Shown here: piece by piece, positions 33,608 through 42,503 of the stretch
Layout: each line of letters begins with the position of its first letter
Numbering within the stretch: position 1 is the stretch's first letter
NCBI RefSeq assembly: GCF_013155125.1
Contig: NZ_CP053564.1
Location: 255,501-319,500 of the forward strand
Direction: 5' to 3'
Length of the DNA stretch: 64,000 nucleotides
Source: Pseudonocardia broussonetiae
GTDB lineage: Bacteria > Actinomycetota > Actinomycetes > Mycobacteriales > Pseudonocardiaceae
Program-made: the position numbers and the translations under genes
Notes under the pieces: model-generated
What the model was told of the DNA's origin: nothing
Seen by the model: only the letters and a program-made list of their open reading frames with translations
The model's database searches: none

Positions 33608-34213
33608 ATGACCTCGACCACACGCGGGCCCGGACGCCCGCCGGACCCGGAGCGCGAGACGGCGATCCTCGACGCCGCCCTGGAGGTCCTGGCCGAGGTC
33701 GGCTACGACCGGCTGACCGTCTCCGCGGTGCACAAGCGGGCCCACGCCAGCGCGAAGACGGTGTACCGGCGCTGGTCGGGCAAGGAGGAGCTGATGACGG
33801 CGGCGCTGCAGCACGCCGTCATCCGCGCGGGTCACGGGTCCGGCGACGTGCCCGACACCGGCACGCTGCGCGGCGACCTCGTCGCCAACCTGCACCGCCC
33901 CACCGGCGCGCCGACCCGCAACCTCACCCACGGGCTGCTCGCGGTGGCGGCGTCGAGCGGCGAGCTCGGCGCGCTGGCCCTGGAGCTGCTGCGCTCGCAG
34001 GAGGCGCGGCTGATGAAGGTCATCCTGGCGCGGGCGCGCGAGCGCGGGGAGGTCGGCGACGACGTCGACGCGATGCTGGTCGCCGACGTCACCCGCGGCA
34101 TGACGCTGCAGCACCTGCTGCTCACCGACGAGCCGGCCGACGCCGAGTTCGTGGAGACCCTCGTCGACCGGGTGCTGCTCCCCGTGATCACCGCGGGACG
34201 CTCTGGCGTGTGA
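33608..34213 (+). CDS. TetR family transcriptional regulator
   Basis: A 201-residue repressor-type protein. The N-terminal helix-turn-helix spans about 18-65 (ETAILDAALEVLAEVGYDRLTVSAVHKRAHASAKTVYRRW), followed by a helical ligand-binding domain with the TetR_C-like region LTHGLLAVAASS. It lies between the divergent terC gene and the acyl-CoA ligase 30 bp downstream, so either may be its target. The ligand is unknown; a CoA ester is plausible from the neighbour. Confidence 0.9.
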   Translation: MTSTTRGPGRPPDPERETAILDAALEVLAEVGYDRLTVSAVHKRAHASAKTVYRRWSGKEELMTAALQHAVIRAGHGSGDVPDTGTLRGDLVANLHRPTGAPTRNLTHGLLAVAASSGELGALALELLRSQEARLMKVILARARERGEVGDDVDAMLVADVTRGMTLQHLLLTDEPADAEFVETLVDRVLLPVITAGRSGV

Positions 34214-34242
34214 CCCACCACGCACCCGGTTAGGGTCCGTCC

Positions 34243-35748
34243 ATGACGAACCTCGCAGCCAACCTGGTGCAGACGGCCGCCGACCACGGCGACCGTCCGG
34301 CGGTGCGCCTGGACGACGCCGTCCTGACCTACTCCGACCTGCTCTCGTCCGCTGCCGGTGTCGCCGGGATGCTCAAGGAGCGCGGGATCGAGCCGGGCGA
34401 CCGCGTCGGCCTGGTGTTCCCCAACGTCCCCGCCTACCCGATCGTCTTCTACGGCGCCCTGCTGGCCGGCGCCACGGTCGTGCCGATGAACCCGCTGCTC
34501 AAGGCCCGCGAGGTGGAGTACTACCTCAAGGACTCGGGCATGTCGCTCGTGTTCGGCTGGGACGGCGGCGGCGACGCGGTCGCCGACGGTGCGAAGAACG
34601 TCGGCATCGACGCGGTCGTCGTCGGCGCGATGGGGCCGAGCGAGGAGCAGCTCGGCGGCGCGGCGCCCGCGCCCGAGGCCGTCGAGCGGGCCGACGACGA
34701 CACCGCCGTCATCCTCTACACCTCCGGCACCACCGGGCAGCCCAAGGGCGCCGAGCTCACGCACCACAACCTCGACACCAACTGCCGCACCACCGTCGAC
34801 GCGCTCATCCAGATCACGCCCGACGACGTGATCATGGGCTGCCTGCCGCTGTTCCACGTGTTCGGCCTGACCTGCGGGCTCAACGCGTCGGTCGTCACCG
34901 GGTCGTGCCTGACGCTGATCCCGCGCTTCGACGCCGGCAAGGCGCTCGAGGTCGTCGCGCGCGACCAGGTCACCGTGTTCGAGGGCGTCCCGACCATGTA
35001 CGCCGGGATGCTGCACCACGACGACGCCGACTCGGCCGACGTCTCCTCGCTGCGCACCTGCATCTCCGGCGGCTCGGCGATGCCGGTCGAGATCATGAAG
35101 GCGTTCGAGGACAAGTTCGGCTGCACGATCCTGGAGGGCTACGGCCTGTCCGAGACCTCCCCGGTGGCCTCGTTCAACCAGCCCGGCAAGGAGCGCAAGC
35201 CCGGCACCATCGGCTTCGAGGTCCCCGGCTGCGAGATGAAGGTCGTCGACGACGACGGCAAGGAGGTCGCCGAGGGCGAGCCCGGCGAGATCGCCATCCG
35301 CGGCGAGAACGTCATGAAGGGCTACTGGGGCCGCCCGGAGGCCACGGCCGAGTCGATCCCCGACGGCTGGTTCCGCACCGGCGACATCGCCACGAAGGAC
35401 GCCGACGGCTACTACACGATCGTCGACCGCAAGAAGGACCTCATCATCCGCGGCGGCTACAACGTCTACCCGCGCGAGATCGAGGAGGCGCTCTACGAGC
35501 ACCCCGCCGTCGCCGAGGCCGCCGTCATCGGGATCAAGCACTCCGACCTTGGCGAGGAGGTCGGCGCGGCGGTCGCGTTCAAGTCCGGCGAGTCGGCCGA
35601 GCCCGACGAGCTGAAGGCGTTCGTGAAGGAGCGCGTGGCGGCGTACAAGTACCCGCGGCACGTGTGGGTCGTCGACGAGCTGCCCAAGGGCCCGACCGGC
35701 AAGATCCTGCGCCGCGAGGTGGAGGCGCCGGAGGGCACGGGGAGCTGA
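34243..35748 (+). CDS. Long-chain acyl-CoA ligase (AMP-binding, FadD-like)
   Basis: ANL-superfamily enzyme that activates a fatty or aromatic acid to its CoA ester, 501 residues. Motifs in order: P-loop-like [47 protein letters not shown], the hinge [21 protein letters not shown] and the catalytic Lys in PTGKILRRE. All are intact. It follows the TetR gene on the same strand and may be in its operon. Chain-length preference cannot be read from sequence. Confidence 0.9.
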   Translation: MTNLAANLVQTAADHGDRPAVRLDDAVLTYSDLLSSAAGVAGMLKERGIEPGDRVGLVFPNVPAYPIVFYGALLAGATVVPMNPLLKAREVEYYLKDSGMSLVFGWDGGGDAVADGAKNVGIDAVVVGAMGPSEEQLGGAAPAPEAVERADDDTAVILYTSGTTGQPKGAELTHHNLDTNCRTTVDALIQITPDDVIMGCLPLFHVFGLTCGLNASVVTGSCLTLIPRFDAGKALEVVARDQVTVFEGVPTMYAGMLHHDDADSADVSSLRTCISGGSAMPVEIMKAFEDKFGCTILEGYGLSETSPVASFNQPGKERKPGTIGFEVPGCEMKVVDDDGKEVAEGEPGEIAIRGENVMKGYWGRPEATAESIPDGWFRTGDIATKDADGYYTIVDRKKDLIIRGGYNVYPREIEEALYEHPAVAEAAVIGIKHSDLGEEVGAAVAFKSGESAEPDELKAFVKERVAAYKYPRHVWVVDELPKGPTGKILRREVEAPEGTGS

Positions 35749-35781
35749 CGCCCGCTCCGCCGCGTCTCACGAGGGGCGGCT

Positions 35782-35847
35782 CGCACACAGGGCCCGGGGC
35801 CCGCACACAGGTCCGGACCTGTGTGCGGGCCCCGCGGCCTGTGTGCG
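35782..35847. terminator. Large 33-bp inverted repeat at a convergent junction
   Basis: Arms 35782-35814 and 35815-35847 abut without spacer and match except for about three central positions. GCACACAGG/CCTGTGTGC occurs twice per arm, so a smaller inner palindrome is nested in the larger one. It sits between the acyl-CoA ligase and the DUF385-hemerythrin stops. Confidence 0.75.
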
Positions 35848-35860
35848 GGCTGTGCGGGCG

Positions 35861-36712
35861 TCAGCGCGCGCCGTCGAGCACGGGGATGAGGTGCTCCTCC
35901 TCGTAGGCGAGGTGGCGCTCGAGGTCGTCGACGAGGCGGTCGACCTGCGCCGCCACCCCCGCTCCCCCCTCGGCCAGCACGTCGGCCAGCCGCGCGGTGA
36001 GCGCGGCGATCTCCTCGTGCTCGCGGCGCAGCCGCTCCAGCACGGGCGCGAGGTCGGGGCGGGTGCGGTCGAGGAACGGGAACATCGCCAGGTCCTCGCC
36101 GCCGTGGTGGTTGCGCAGGCCGGCGCACAGCGTCAGGCAGTTCATCCGGAGCTGGGCACCGAGTCCAGGGCCGGCGCCCGCCACCTCGGCGCGGATCAGC
36201 GCGAGCTCGCGCCGGAACACGTCGTGCACCAGCCGCAGGGCCGTGCCGGGCGAGTCGGCCGCGATGTCGGGCGGGCCCTCCTGGACGCTGCGCAGGGCGA
36301 CGACGGGCAGCACGCGCGTGGTGCCGTCCTGGTAGGCGGCCCAGCCCGGGTCGGCCTCGGCGGCGCGTGCGAACGCGGCGTCGCGCTCGTCGCCGTCGAG
36401 GACCTCGGCCTCGACGGGGTAGGTGAACACGCCGGTCTCGACGGTGCCGCGCGGGTCGGCGCGCAGGTTGTGGAACCAGGCGGGGTGGCGCGGTCCGCCG
36501 CCCGCCGACCCGATGACGAGGACCCGCTCGCCGCCGTCGGGCAGGTAGCCCAGGGGCACGGTGTGCGGGGCACCGGTGCGGGCACCGGTGGTGGTGAGCA
36601 GCAGCAGGCGGGCGTCGGCGAACCAGCCGCCGACCCTGCCGTGGTGCGCGCGGAACTCCGCGATGATCGGGTCGTTGAAGGCGTTCGGCAATTCTTCTCC
36701 ATTCCTGGGCAT
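35861..36712 (-). CDS. DUF385 (F420-type nitroreductase) - hemerythrin fusion
   Basis: A 283-residue two-domain protein. Residues 1-145 are a deazaflavin-dependent nitroreductase-type (DUF385/Ddn) split barrel: LLLLTTTGARTGAPHTVPLGYL and VIGSAGGGPRHPAWFHNLRADP. Residues about 160-283 are a hemerythrin HHE domain with iron ligands in LVHDVF, NHHGGEDLAMFPFL, RREHEEI and LAYEEEHLIPVL. The first domain would bind F420 and the second a di-iron centre that reacts with O2 or NO. The fused protein may be a redox or oxygen-defence enzyme; that is inference. ATG at 36712; a longer frame from 36862 adds unlikely sequence. Confidence 0.82.
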   Translation of the reverse strand: MPRNGEELPNAFNDPIIAEFRAHHGRVGGWFADARLLLLTTTGARTGAPHTVPLGYLPDGGERVLVIGSAGGGPRHPAWFHNLRADPRGTVETGVFTYPVEAEVLDGDERDAAFARAAEADPGWAAYQDGTTRVLPVVALRSVQEGPPDIAADSPGTALRLVHDVFRRELALIRAEVAGAGPGLGAQLRMNCLTLCAGLRNHHGGEDLAMFPFLDRTRPDLAPVLERLRREHEEIAALTARLADVLAEGGAGVAAQVDRLVDDLERHLAYEEEHLIPVLDGAR

Positions 36713-36933
36713 GACGAGGTGCCGCCGGGGCGGTGGGCGTGCCGCGGCGGTGGAGGGCAGTGGGGAGGGGACGCACGGCCGGACAGGGCCGGCGGCGAGG
36801 AGCCCGCGGACACGGAGGATCCGCAGGTGGAGGAGGGTGTTCAGAGCGGTGGGGCGGGCCACGGGCCCGCCGGGCGGTCACGCCCTGGCCGGGTGCCCGT
36901 CTCGTGAGCGGCGCGAGGCCGACCCGGCAGTCA

Positions 36934-36954
36934 TGGCGTCGACCCTATCGACGC
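36934..36954 (-). terminator. Short hairpin in the 274-bp gap after the phosphodiesterase gene
   Basis: GGCGTCGA and TCGACGCC (8-bp stem, 5-nt loop) lie 33 bp beyond the phosphodiesterase stop in its direction of transcription. The rest of 36713-36986 shows no coding frame or repeat I can support and should contain the promoter of the DUF385-hemerythrin gene. Confidence 0.4.
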
Positions 36955-36986
36955 CGCACCGTTCCCGGCAATACGCGGAAAAGGGT

Positions 36987-39080
36987 TCAGCCCGTCACTT
37001 CCGCCGGCCGGACGGCGTCGGGAACGGGGTGCCCGAGGTGGGTGAGCCAGCCGCGCAGCACGCGGTGCAGGTCGCCCGCGCCGACGATCTCGTGGTCGGG
37101 CGCCGGCAGCACCGCCGGGTGCAGCAGGAAGCCGCGCGACTGCGCGCCGCCGAGCCCGCCGTGGCTGCCGACGTGCGGCTCGAACGGCGGAGCCTCCTCG
37201 GTGGCGGGGTCGTAGCGGCTGTTGATCATCAGGTCGGCGCAGTTGTCGAAGGTGTCGACCCGGCGGACGAGGTCGGCGGCGTGCGGGCCGTAGCCCGCGA
37301 GCGGGTCCTCGCCGAGGACGACGCCGGTGGCGAGGCGGTGCAGCCCGTCGCGGCCCAGCACGACCGGCCCGAACTCCGCGCTGCGGACGAGCAGGAACCC
37401 GATACCGGGGTGGTCGACGAGGCCGGGCAGCAGGTCGGGGAACTCGCGCTCGATCGTCTCCAGCTCCACCCGGCCCTCGTGGTCGGTGAACGACACCATC
37501 GCCATGTGCCCGGACGCCACGGCGACGACGCCCGGCGCGACGCGCGGAACCCGCTCGTCCTGCGCGACGTGCGGCGCCGGCTCCTCGGCGCGGACGCGCT
37601 CCACCCGCTCGCGGAGCCGGTTGGCGACGAACCCGCGCCCCGACGCCTCCGCGAGGACCGTGCCCGCCTGCCAGCCCTTCTCCGAGCGACCGGTGGCGCC
37701 GTGGGTGGTGTCCGGCGCGCCGCACAGGCGCCCGACCAGCTCCTCGACCGACTCGCCGAAGCGGTCGGCGAACGCCCAGCCCTGCGTCTGGCCGTGGTCG
37801 GACAGGCACACCACGAGGTAGCGCCGCGGCGCGAGCTGCGTGGCCCGGTGCAGGCGCCCGATGTGCTGGTCGATGTCGCGCAGCACCGCGAGGGAGTCCC
37901 AGCGCTCGACGCCGGAGTAGTGCGAGACCTCGTCGTAGCCCAGGAAGTCGGCGTACACGCAGGCCCGGCCGTCGAACATGTCCTCGATGATCGCCGAGAC
38001 GACGACGTCGCGGGCGATGACGTTCGTGCCGGCGCGCACGAACGGGAACCACAGCCCGCGGTGCACGCGCGGGAACACCCGCCGCTGCCGCTGCGTGATC
38101 GACGCCCGCAGCTCGCGGACGATCTCCGCGACCGCCCCGCCGAGCGTGCGCAGCGCGTTGACCGGGCTCGCGAAGTAGGCGAAGTACCCGTACCCGGAGG
38201 CGACGTGGTGGCGCCCGCGCCTGCCCCGCCCGCTCAGCACCGGCACCGCGCTCATCGTCAGGCTGACGTAGGGGGCGTCGCCGGTGAACAGGTTGCCGTG
38301 CCCGGCCCCGTCGACGGCGAGCAGCCCGCGCCCGTCGGACGCGCGGCGCTCGATCTCCGCGGCGTCCTCGGGGTTGGAGCACGCCATGACGTGGTCGCCG
38401 GGCTTCTCGTACCACCGGAAGCCCAGGATGCCCGACGAGTCGCCGTGCAGGATCCCGCAGACGCTCGCCCCGGTCTGGGAGCTCCAGTCGGTGTTCCAGT
38501 GCGTCAGGCGGTGGCTGCCCTCGGCGAGCCAGCGCGAGAACACCGGCATCTCCCCGCTGCGCAGCGCGCGCCGCAGCGTGTCGTGACCCAGGCCGTCGAC
38601 CTGCAGGAACAGCACGCCGGGCGGCCGGTCGTCGGTGTCGGAGGTGGCGCCGGGACGGCGGGCGGCGCGCCGGAAGAAGATCTCGTCCTCGTCGATCGCG
38701 AGCAGGCCCGACACGAGAGCGCCGACCACCGACATGACCATCGCGACGCCGACCGCCGTCGACAAGTTGACGATCGTGACGCCCGGGATCGCGAACGACA
38801 GCAGCAGCAGCGCGGCGCCGATCACCAGGTAGGACGCGACGCCGAGGGTGAACAGCGCGACCGGCAGCGCGACCCGCAGGATCAGCGGCCACACCACCGC
38901 GCTGAGCACGCCGAGCGCCAGCGCGAGCACCGTCGGCTGCCACCAGCTCGTCATCTCGAAGCCGACCAGCAGCCCGTCGAGCAGGTTGAGCGCACCCGTC
39001 GTCAGCACCCAGACGGCGATCACCCGCAGCAGCACGCGGCCGCCGCGCACCACGCGTCCGGCGCCCTCGGGAGGACTCAT
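36987..39080 (-). CDS. Membrane protein: holin-like four-helix domain fused to type I phosphodiesterase/nucleotide pyrophosphatase
   Basis: A 697-residue membrane enzyme. Four helices fill residues 15-135 (a 'phage holin family' label in databases, but not phage-derived). The alkaline-phosphatase-superfamily domain follows from about 165: VLFLQVDGLGHDTLRRAL with the metal-binding Asp, nucleophile region WSSQTGASVCGILHG (Thr/Ser), YADFLGYDEVSHYSG and VVCLSDHGQTQGWAF with Asp-His ligands, and a late HVGSHGG histidine. Substrate may be a phospholipid or nucleotide-linked polymer. Its ATG overlaps the DedA stop (ATGA). Conserved in actinobacteria, function unknown. Confidence 0.85.
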   Translation of the reverse strand: MSPPEGAGRVVRGGRVLLRVIAVWVLTTGALNLLDGLLVGFEMTSWWQPTVLALALGVLSAVVWPLILRVALPVALFTLGVASYLVIGAALLLLSFAIPGVTIVNLSTAVGVAMVMSVVGALVSGLLAIDEDEIFFRRAARRPGATSDTDDRPPGVLFLQVDGLGHDTLRRALRSGEMPVFSRWLAEGSHRLTHWNTDWSSQTGASVCGILHGDSSGILGFRWYEKPGDHVMACSNPEDAAEIERRASDGRGLLAVDGAGHGNLFTGDAPYVSLTMSAVPVLSGRGRRGRHHVASGYGYFAYFASPVNALRTLGGAVAEIVRELRASITQRQRRVFPRVHRGLWFPFVRAGTNVIARDVVVSAIIEDMFDGRACVYADFLGYDEVSHYSGVERWDSLAVLRDIDQHIGRLHRATQLAPRRYLVVCLSDHGQTQGWAFADRFGESVEELVGRLCGAPDTTHGATGRSEKGWQAGTVLAEASGRGFVANRLRERVERVRAEEPAPHVAQDERVPRVAPGVVAVASGHMAMVSFTDHEGRVELETIEREFPDLLPGLVDHPGIGFLLVRSAEFGPVVLGRDGLHRLATGVVLGEDPLAGYGPHAADLVRRVDTFDNCADLMINSRYDPATEEAPPFEPHVGSHGGLGGAQSRGFLLHPAVLPAPDHEIVGAGDLHRVLRGWLTHLGHPVPDAVRPAEVTG

Positions 39081-39676
39081 GCGCGGGCCTTCCTCGCGTC
39101 CGACCGCAGCCGCGACACCAGGGCGCTCACCCCGGCCACGGCGAACACCAGCCCGGTGGCCACGAGGGTGGCCACCACGGGCGAGTCGAACAGACCGCCG
39201 CTGACGACGCCGAGCACCGCGTACGCGGCGGCCCACAGCACGCACGCCAGCAGCGCCGCGGGCACCAGGCGCCGCCACGGGTAGTCCAGCGCTCCGGCGG
39301 CGAGCAGCACCGGGATGCGGCCCGCGGGGAGCAGGCGCCCGACGACGACGAGCAGCCCGCCGCGCGTCGCGAACTGCCCGCGGACGGCGTCGAGGCGGTC
39401 CTGCGACTGCCCGCGCGCCAGCCACCGCTTCGCCGCCGCGCCGCCCGCGCGGGCCAGCGCGAACGTCACGAGGTCGCCGATCAGCGCCCCCGCGACGGAC
39501 AGCAGCAGCACCAGCACCAGCGACAGCCGCCCGGTCGTCACGGCGATCGCGGCGGCCGCGCCGACCACCGCCCCCGTCGGGACGACCGGCACGATCGAGC
39601 CGAGCAGCACGCCGCCGAACACGACGGGGTAGCCCAGCGCCGTGGGGTCGGTCCAGTCGATCCCGAGGACGGTCAC
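39077..39676 (-). CDS. DedA family membrane protein
   Basis: A 199-residue DedA/SNARE-associated (VTT) protein with about five hydrophobic segments. The pattern includes PVVPTGAVVGAAAAIA, GALIGDLVTFALARAGG and the conserved FATRGGLLVVVGRLLPAGRIPVLLAAGA with the RxxPxxR-type basic residues. Some DedA proteins recycle undecaprenyl phosphate across the membrane. GTG start overlaps the MBL stop (GTGA), and its own stop overlaps the phosphodiesterase start, so three genes are tightly coupled. Envelope lipid handling is the likely theme. Confidence 0.88.
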   Translation of the reverse strand: MTVLGIDWTDPTALGYPVVFGGVLLGSIVPVVPTGAVVGAAAAIAVTTGRLSLVLVLLLSVAGALIGDLVTFALARAGGAAAKRWLARGQSQDRLDAVRGQFATRGGLLVVVGRLLPAGRIPVLLAAGALDYPWRRLVPAALLACVLWAAAYAVLGVVSGGLFDSPVVATLVATGLVFAVAGVSALVSRLRSDARKARA

Positions 39677-40461
39677 CGCTGCACCGGCAGCGGCGGCAGC
39701 GCGACCCGCTCGCCCGGCTCGGTCAGCGCCACGTGCGTGCCGGCGCCGGACGCGGCGACGGCGGCGGCGAACTCGCGCGGCGGCTCCACCAGCAGCCGGC
39801 GCATCTTCTCGCCGCGGGCACCCGGGGCGCGGGTCAGCCCGGCCGGCGCGAGCGTGCCCCAGTGCACCGGCACCGCGACGCGCGGGCGCAGCAGTGCGAC
39901 GGCCTCCGCGGCGCGCGCCGGGTCGAGGTGCCCGGGGCCGAGCGAGGGCCCCCAGCCCCAGACCGGCAGCAGCGCGACGTCGGGACGCGGGAGGTCGGCC
40001 ATGCCGTCGAAGAGGTCGGTGTCGCCGGAGACGTAGACGGTGAGCCCGTCGGCCTCGACGAGGTGCCCCATCGCGCGCGCCTGCGGGCCGCGGGTGGAGC
40101 GCGGGCCCCAGCGGTGGCCGCTGTGCGCGGCCTCGACGCCGGTGACGCGCAGGCCGCCATCGACCAGCTCCTCGCCGATCCCCAGCTCCTCGACGCCGCG
40201 GATCCCCTTGCCCCGCAACCACTCCCCCGCCCCGCGCGGCACGACGACCGTCGCCCCGGTGAGGCGGCGCAGCGAGGGCAGGTGCAGGTGGTCGGCGTGC
40301 AGGTGGGAGAGCAGGACGAGGTCGACGCCCGCGTGGTCGGCCGGGGCGACGGGCGCTGCGGTGCGGCGCAGCGGCCCGACCCGCCCGGTCAGGACCGGGT
40401 CGGTCAGCACCACCCGCCCGGCCAGCTCCAACCGGACGGTGGAGTGGCCGAGGAAACGCAT
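39673..40461 (-). CDS. Metallo-beta-lactamase-fold hydrolase (UlaG/NAPE-PLD-like)
   Basis: A 262-residue MBL-fold protein. Metal ligands are in LSHLHADHLHL, EAAHSGHRWG and VSGDTDLF, with a final histidine in VPVHWGTLAP. The layout (LGHSTVRLELAGRVVLTDPVL opening) matches UlaG/YtnP/NAPE-PLD-like hydrolases acting on phosphodiester or lactone bonds. First gene of a coupled operon with DedA and a membrane phosphodiesterase, so a phospholipid-related substrate is plausible. GTG at 40467 is an alternative start two codons upstream. Confidence 0.85.
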   Translation of the reverse strand: MRFLGHSTVRLELAGRVVLTDPVLTGRVGPLRRTAAPVAPADHAGVDLVLLSHLHADHLHLPSLRRLTGATVVVPRGAGEWLRGKGIRGVEELGIGEELVDGGLRVTGVEAAHSGHRWGPRSTRGPQARAMGHLVEADGLTVYVSGDTDLFDGMADLPRPDVALLPVWGWGPSLGPGHLDPARAAEAVALLRPRVAVPVHWGTLAPAGLTRAPGARGEKMRRLLVEPPREFAAAVAASGAGTHVALTEPGERVALPPLPVQR

Positions 40462-40523
40462 CTGCACGGGATCAGTATCGCTGCCGGGGCGTCCACGATC
40501 GACTCGCACCCGACCGGTCTCCA

Positions 40524-40601
40524 CCCCCGGCGAGTTCGCCGCGTACCCCCGGCGAGTTCGCCGCGTACCCCCGGCGAGTTCGCCGCGTACCCCCGGCGAG
40601 T
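40524..40601. repeat. 22-bp tandem repeat between the phosphofructokinase and MBL genes
   Basis: Three identical units CCCCCGGCGAGTTCGCCGCGTA (40524-40545, 40546-40567, 40568-40589; written here as one unit of 22, core GGCGAGTTCGCC) and a partial fourth fill the gap. The core reappears in reverse orientation in the repeats at 43921. Probably a terminator region for the phosphofructokinase gene. Confidence 0.8.
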
Positions 40602-40614
40602 CGTCCGGCCGTGC

Positions 40615-41973
40615 TCAGGCGAAGGTCACCGGCTGCCCGGTCGACTCCAGCACCGCCATCCACAGGTCGCCGTGCGGGTCGACCTGGTTGCGCCTGCTCA
40701 CCGCGGCCGCCATCGGCACGTGCACGAACCGGCGCCGGTAGCGGCCCACCACCATCTCCGTGCGCCCGCTCATCGCGGCGTGCACGGCGGCCTGCGAGAG
40801 GCGCACGCAGTAGACGGAGTCGTAGGGGTTGGCGGGGACGCTGCGGATGGCGTAGCTCGGGTCGATGTAGCGGATGGAGGTCTCGATGCCGGCGTCGGCG
40901 AAGTGGTCGCCGATGCGGCGGCGCAGGTAGGGCCCGATGTCGCCGAGGCGCGCGTTGCCGGAGGCGTCGGCGTCGGGATCGTGGCCCAGCAGTTCCTGCC
41001 CCGCGCCCTCCGCCACCACGACGACGGCGTGCCCGCGCTCCTCCACCCGCCGGCGCAGGTGCGCCAGCAGGCCGCCCTCGCCCTCGAGGCCGAACGGCAC
41101 CTCCGGGATGAGGACGACGTCGGCACCGCTGCGGGCGAGCGCGGCGTAGCTGGCGATGAAGCCGGAGTGGCGGCCCATGAGCTTGACGAGGCCGATGCCG
41201 TTGGCGGTGGAGGTCGCCTCGACGCGCGCGGCGCGGATGGCGTCGCTCGCGTGGGAGAAGGCGGTCTGGAAGCCGAAGCTCTGGTCGATGTAGGGGATGT
41301 CGTTGTCGATCGTCTTCGGGATGCCGACGACGGCGATCATCAGGCCGCGCTCGGCGACGGTGGCGGCGATCCGCATGGCCCCGCGCATCGAGCCGTCGCC
41401 GCCGACGACGAACAGGACGTTGACGTGCAGCCGCTCCAGGCAGTCGACGATCTCGTCGGGGTCCTGGTGGCCGCGCGAGGTGCCCAGCACCGTGCCGCCG
41501 TCGGTGGCGATGTCGCGCACGGACTCGGGCGTCAGGTCGACGACGTCGTGGCCGTAGGAGGGGACGAAGCCCTGGTAGCCGTTGCGGATGCCGATGACGC
41601 GGCGCACGCGGTAGTGGTAGGTCAGCGTGCGGACGAGCCCCGCGATCACGTCGTTGAGCCCCGGGCACAGGCCCCCGCAGGTGACGACGGCCGCCCGCGT
41701 CTTCGCGGGGTCGAAGAAGATCCTGCGCCGCGGCCCGCACGGCTCCATGCCCGGCAGCTCCGACGCCGGGACGCCGCGCGAGGTGATGCCGGCGAGGGTG
41801 TCGTCGAGCAGGACCTTGTCGTCCTCGTCGACGTAGTGCTCGCTGGTGCGGCTGTTGTCGAGCAGCTCGGCCAGCGGGGACGCGATGCGCGCCGGACCGA
41901 GGGTCGAGATCGTCAGGTCGGGCGACGGCGACGCGCTGCGCGGCAGGCTGACGACACGGGCGGGCTCGCTCAC
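40615..41973 (-). CDS. ATP-dependent 6-phosphofructokinase, plant/long type
   Basis: Glycolytic kinase of 452 residues. TCGGLCPGLNDVI is the phosphate-binding loop, VVGGDGSMRGAM the nucleotide-selectivity motif (GGDG, ATP type), and GIPKTIDNDIPYIDQSFGFQTA the substrate and catalytic region. The Lys in PKTIDND together with the long N-terminus groups it with plant, spirochaete and trypanosomatid type enzymes rather than short bacterial PfkA. GTG start at 41973 has GAGGAGG upstream; an ATG at 42048 would add unlikely residues. PPi use cannot be fully excluded. Confidence 0.88.
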   Translation of the reverse strand: MSEPARVVSLPRSASPSPDLTISTLGPARIASPLAELLDNSRTSEHYVDEDDKVLLDDTLAGITSRGVPASELPGMEPCGPRRRIFFDPAKTRAAVVTCGGLCPGLNDVIAGLVRTLTYHYRVRRVIGIRNGYQGFVPSYGHDVVDLTPESVRDIATDGGTVLGTSRGHQDPDEIVDCLERLHVNVLFVVGGDGSMRGAMRIAATVAERGLMIAVVGIPKTIDNDIPYIDQSFGFQTAFSHASDAIRAARVEATSTANGIGLVKLMGRHSGFIASYAALARSGADVVLIPEVPFGLEGEGGLLAHLRRRVEERGHAVVVVAEGAGQELLGHDPDADASGNARLGDIGPYLRRRIGDHFADAGIETSIRYIDPSYAIRSVPANPYDSVYCVRLSQAAVHAAMSGRTEMVVGRYRRRFVHVPMAAAVSRRNQVDPHGDLWMAVLESTGQPVTFA

Positions 41974-42052
41974 GGCGCGCTCCTCCTCAGGGCAGGGTCC
42001 GGCGCGCCGACGAGCCGGTCTTGACCGGTTCAGTGTGCCGTGCGGCACCCCG

Positions 42053-42439
42053 TCAGCTCAACCCCATCACCCGGCTGACCGCGATCTCGATGACGACCCG
42101 CTCCGGGTTCTCCCGCGGCACGCGGTAGCGCTGCGCGTAGCGGCGCTCGGCGTCGCCGACCGACTCCCGGTCGGTCCGCACCACCGCGGTGCCCTCCAGC
42201 GTCGACCAGCGCCCGCCGTCGACCTGCGACACGATCGCCGTACCGCGCTCGGCGGCGTTGCGGGCCTTGGCCGAACCGCCGCGGCAGATCACCCGCGCGA
42301 TGCCCGCCTCGACGTCGAGCGTGACCCCCACCGGCACGACGTGCGGGCTGCCGTCGGCGCGCAGCGTGACGAGCGTGCAGAGGTGGCGTTCGGTCCAGAA
42401 CTCGCGGAACCCGTCGGAGACGTCGGTGAGAGTGCGCAC
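42053..42439 (-). CDS. Pyridoxamine-oxidase-like FDOR family protein (probably F420-binding)
   Basis: A 128-residue split-barrel flavin/deazaflavin oxidoreductase family protein: FWTERHLCTLVTLRADGSPHVVPVGVTLD, then ICRGGSAKARNAAERGTAIVSQVDGGRWSTLEGTAVV. This matches F420-dependent FDOR-B type proteins of actinobacteria. GTG start. The substrate is unknown. It shares a 64-bp divergent region with an MFS transporter gene; a direct repeat TTGCCATTGCCA is visible there (42457-42468). Confidence 0.8.
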   Translation of the reverse strand: MRTLTDVSDGFREFWTERHLCTLVTLRADGSPHVVPVGVTLDVEAGIARVICRGGSAKARNAAERGTAIVSQVDGGRWSTLEGTAVVRTDRESVGDAERRYAQRYRVPRENPERVVIEIAVSRVMGLS

Positions 42440-42503
42440 GGACGGACGCTATCAACTTGCCATTGCCAACCATTTCTGTTCACCTGATGGGGTGGCGTCT
42501 CCA

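Noticed and set aside
30126..35748. Steroid-degradation cluster
   Set aside because: Only a FadE34-like enzyme and a generic acyl-CoA ligase are present; no kstD, hsa or mce genes are visible.
36987..39080. Holin-like domain as a sign of prophage
   Set aside because: The four-helix segment belongs to a chromosomal phosphodiesterase fusion; no other phage gene is nearby.
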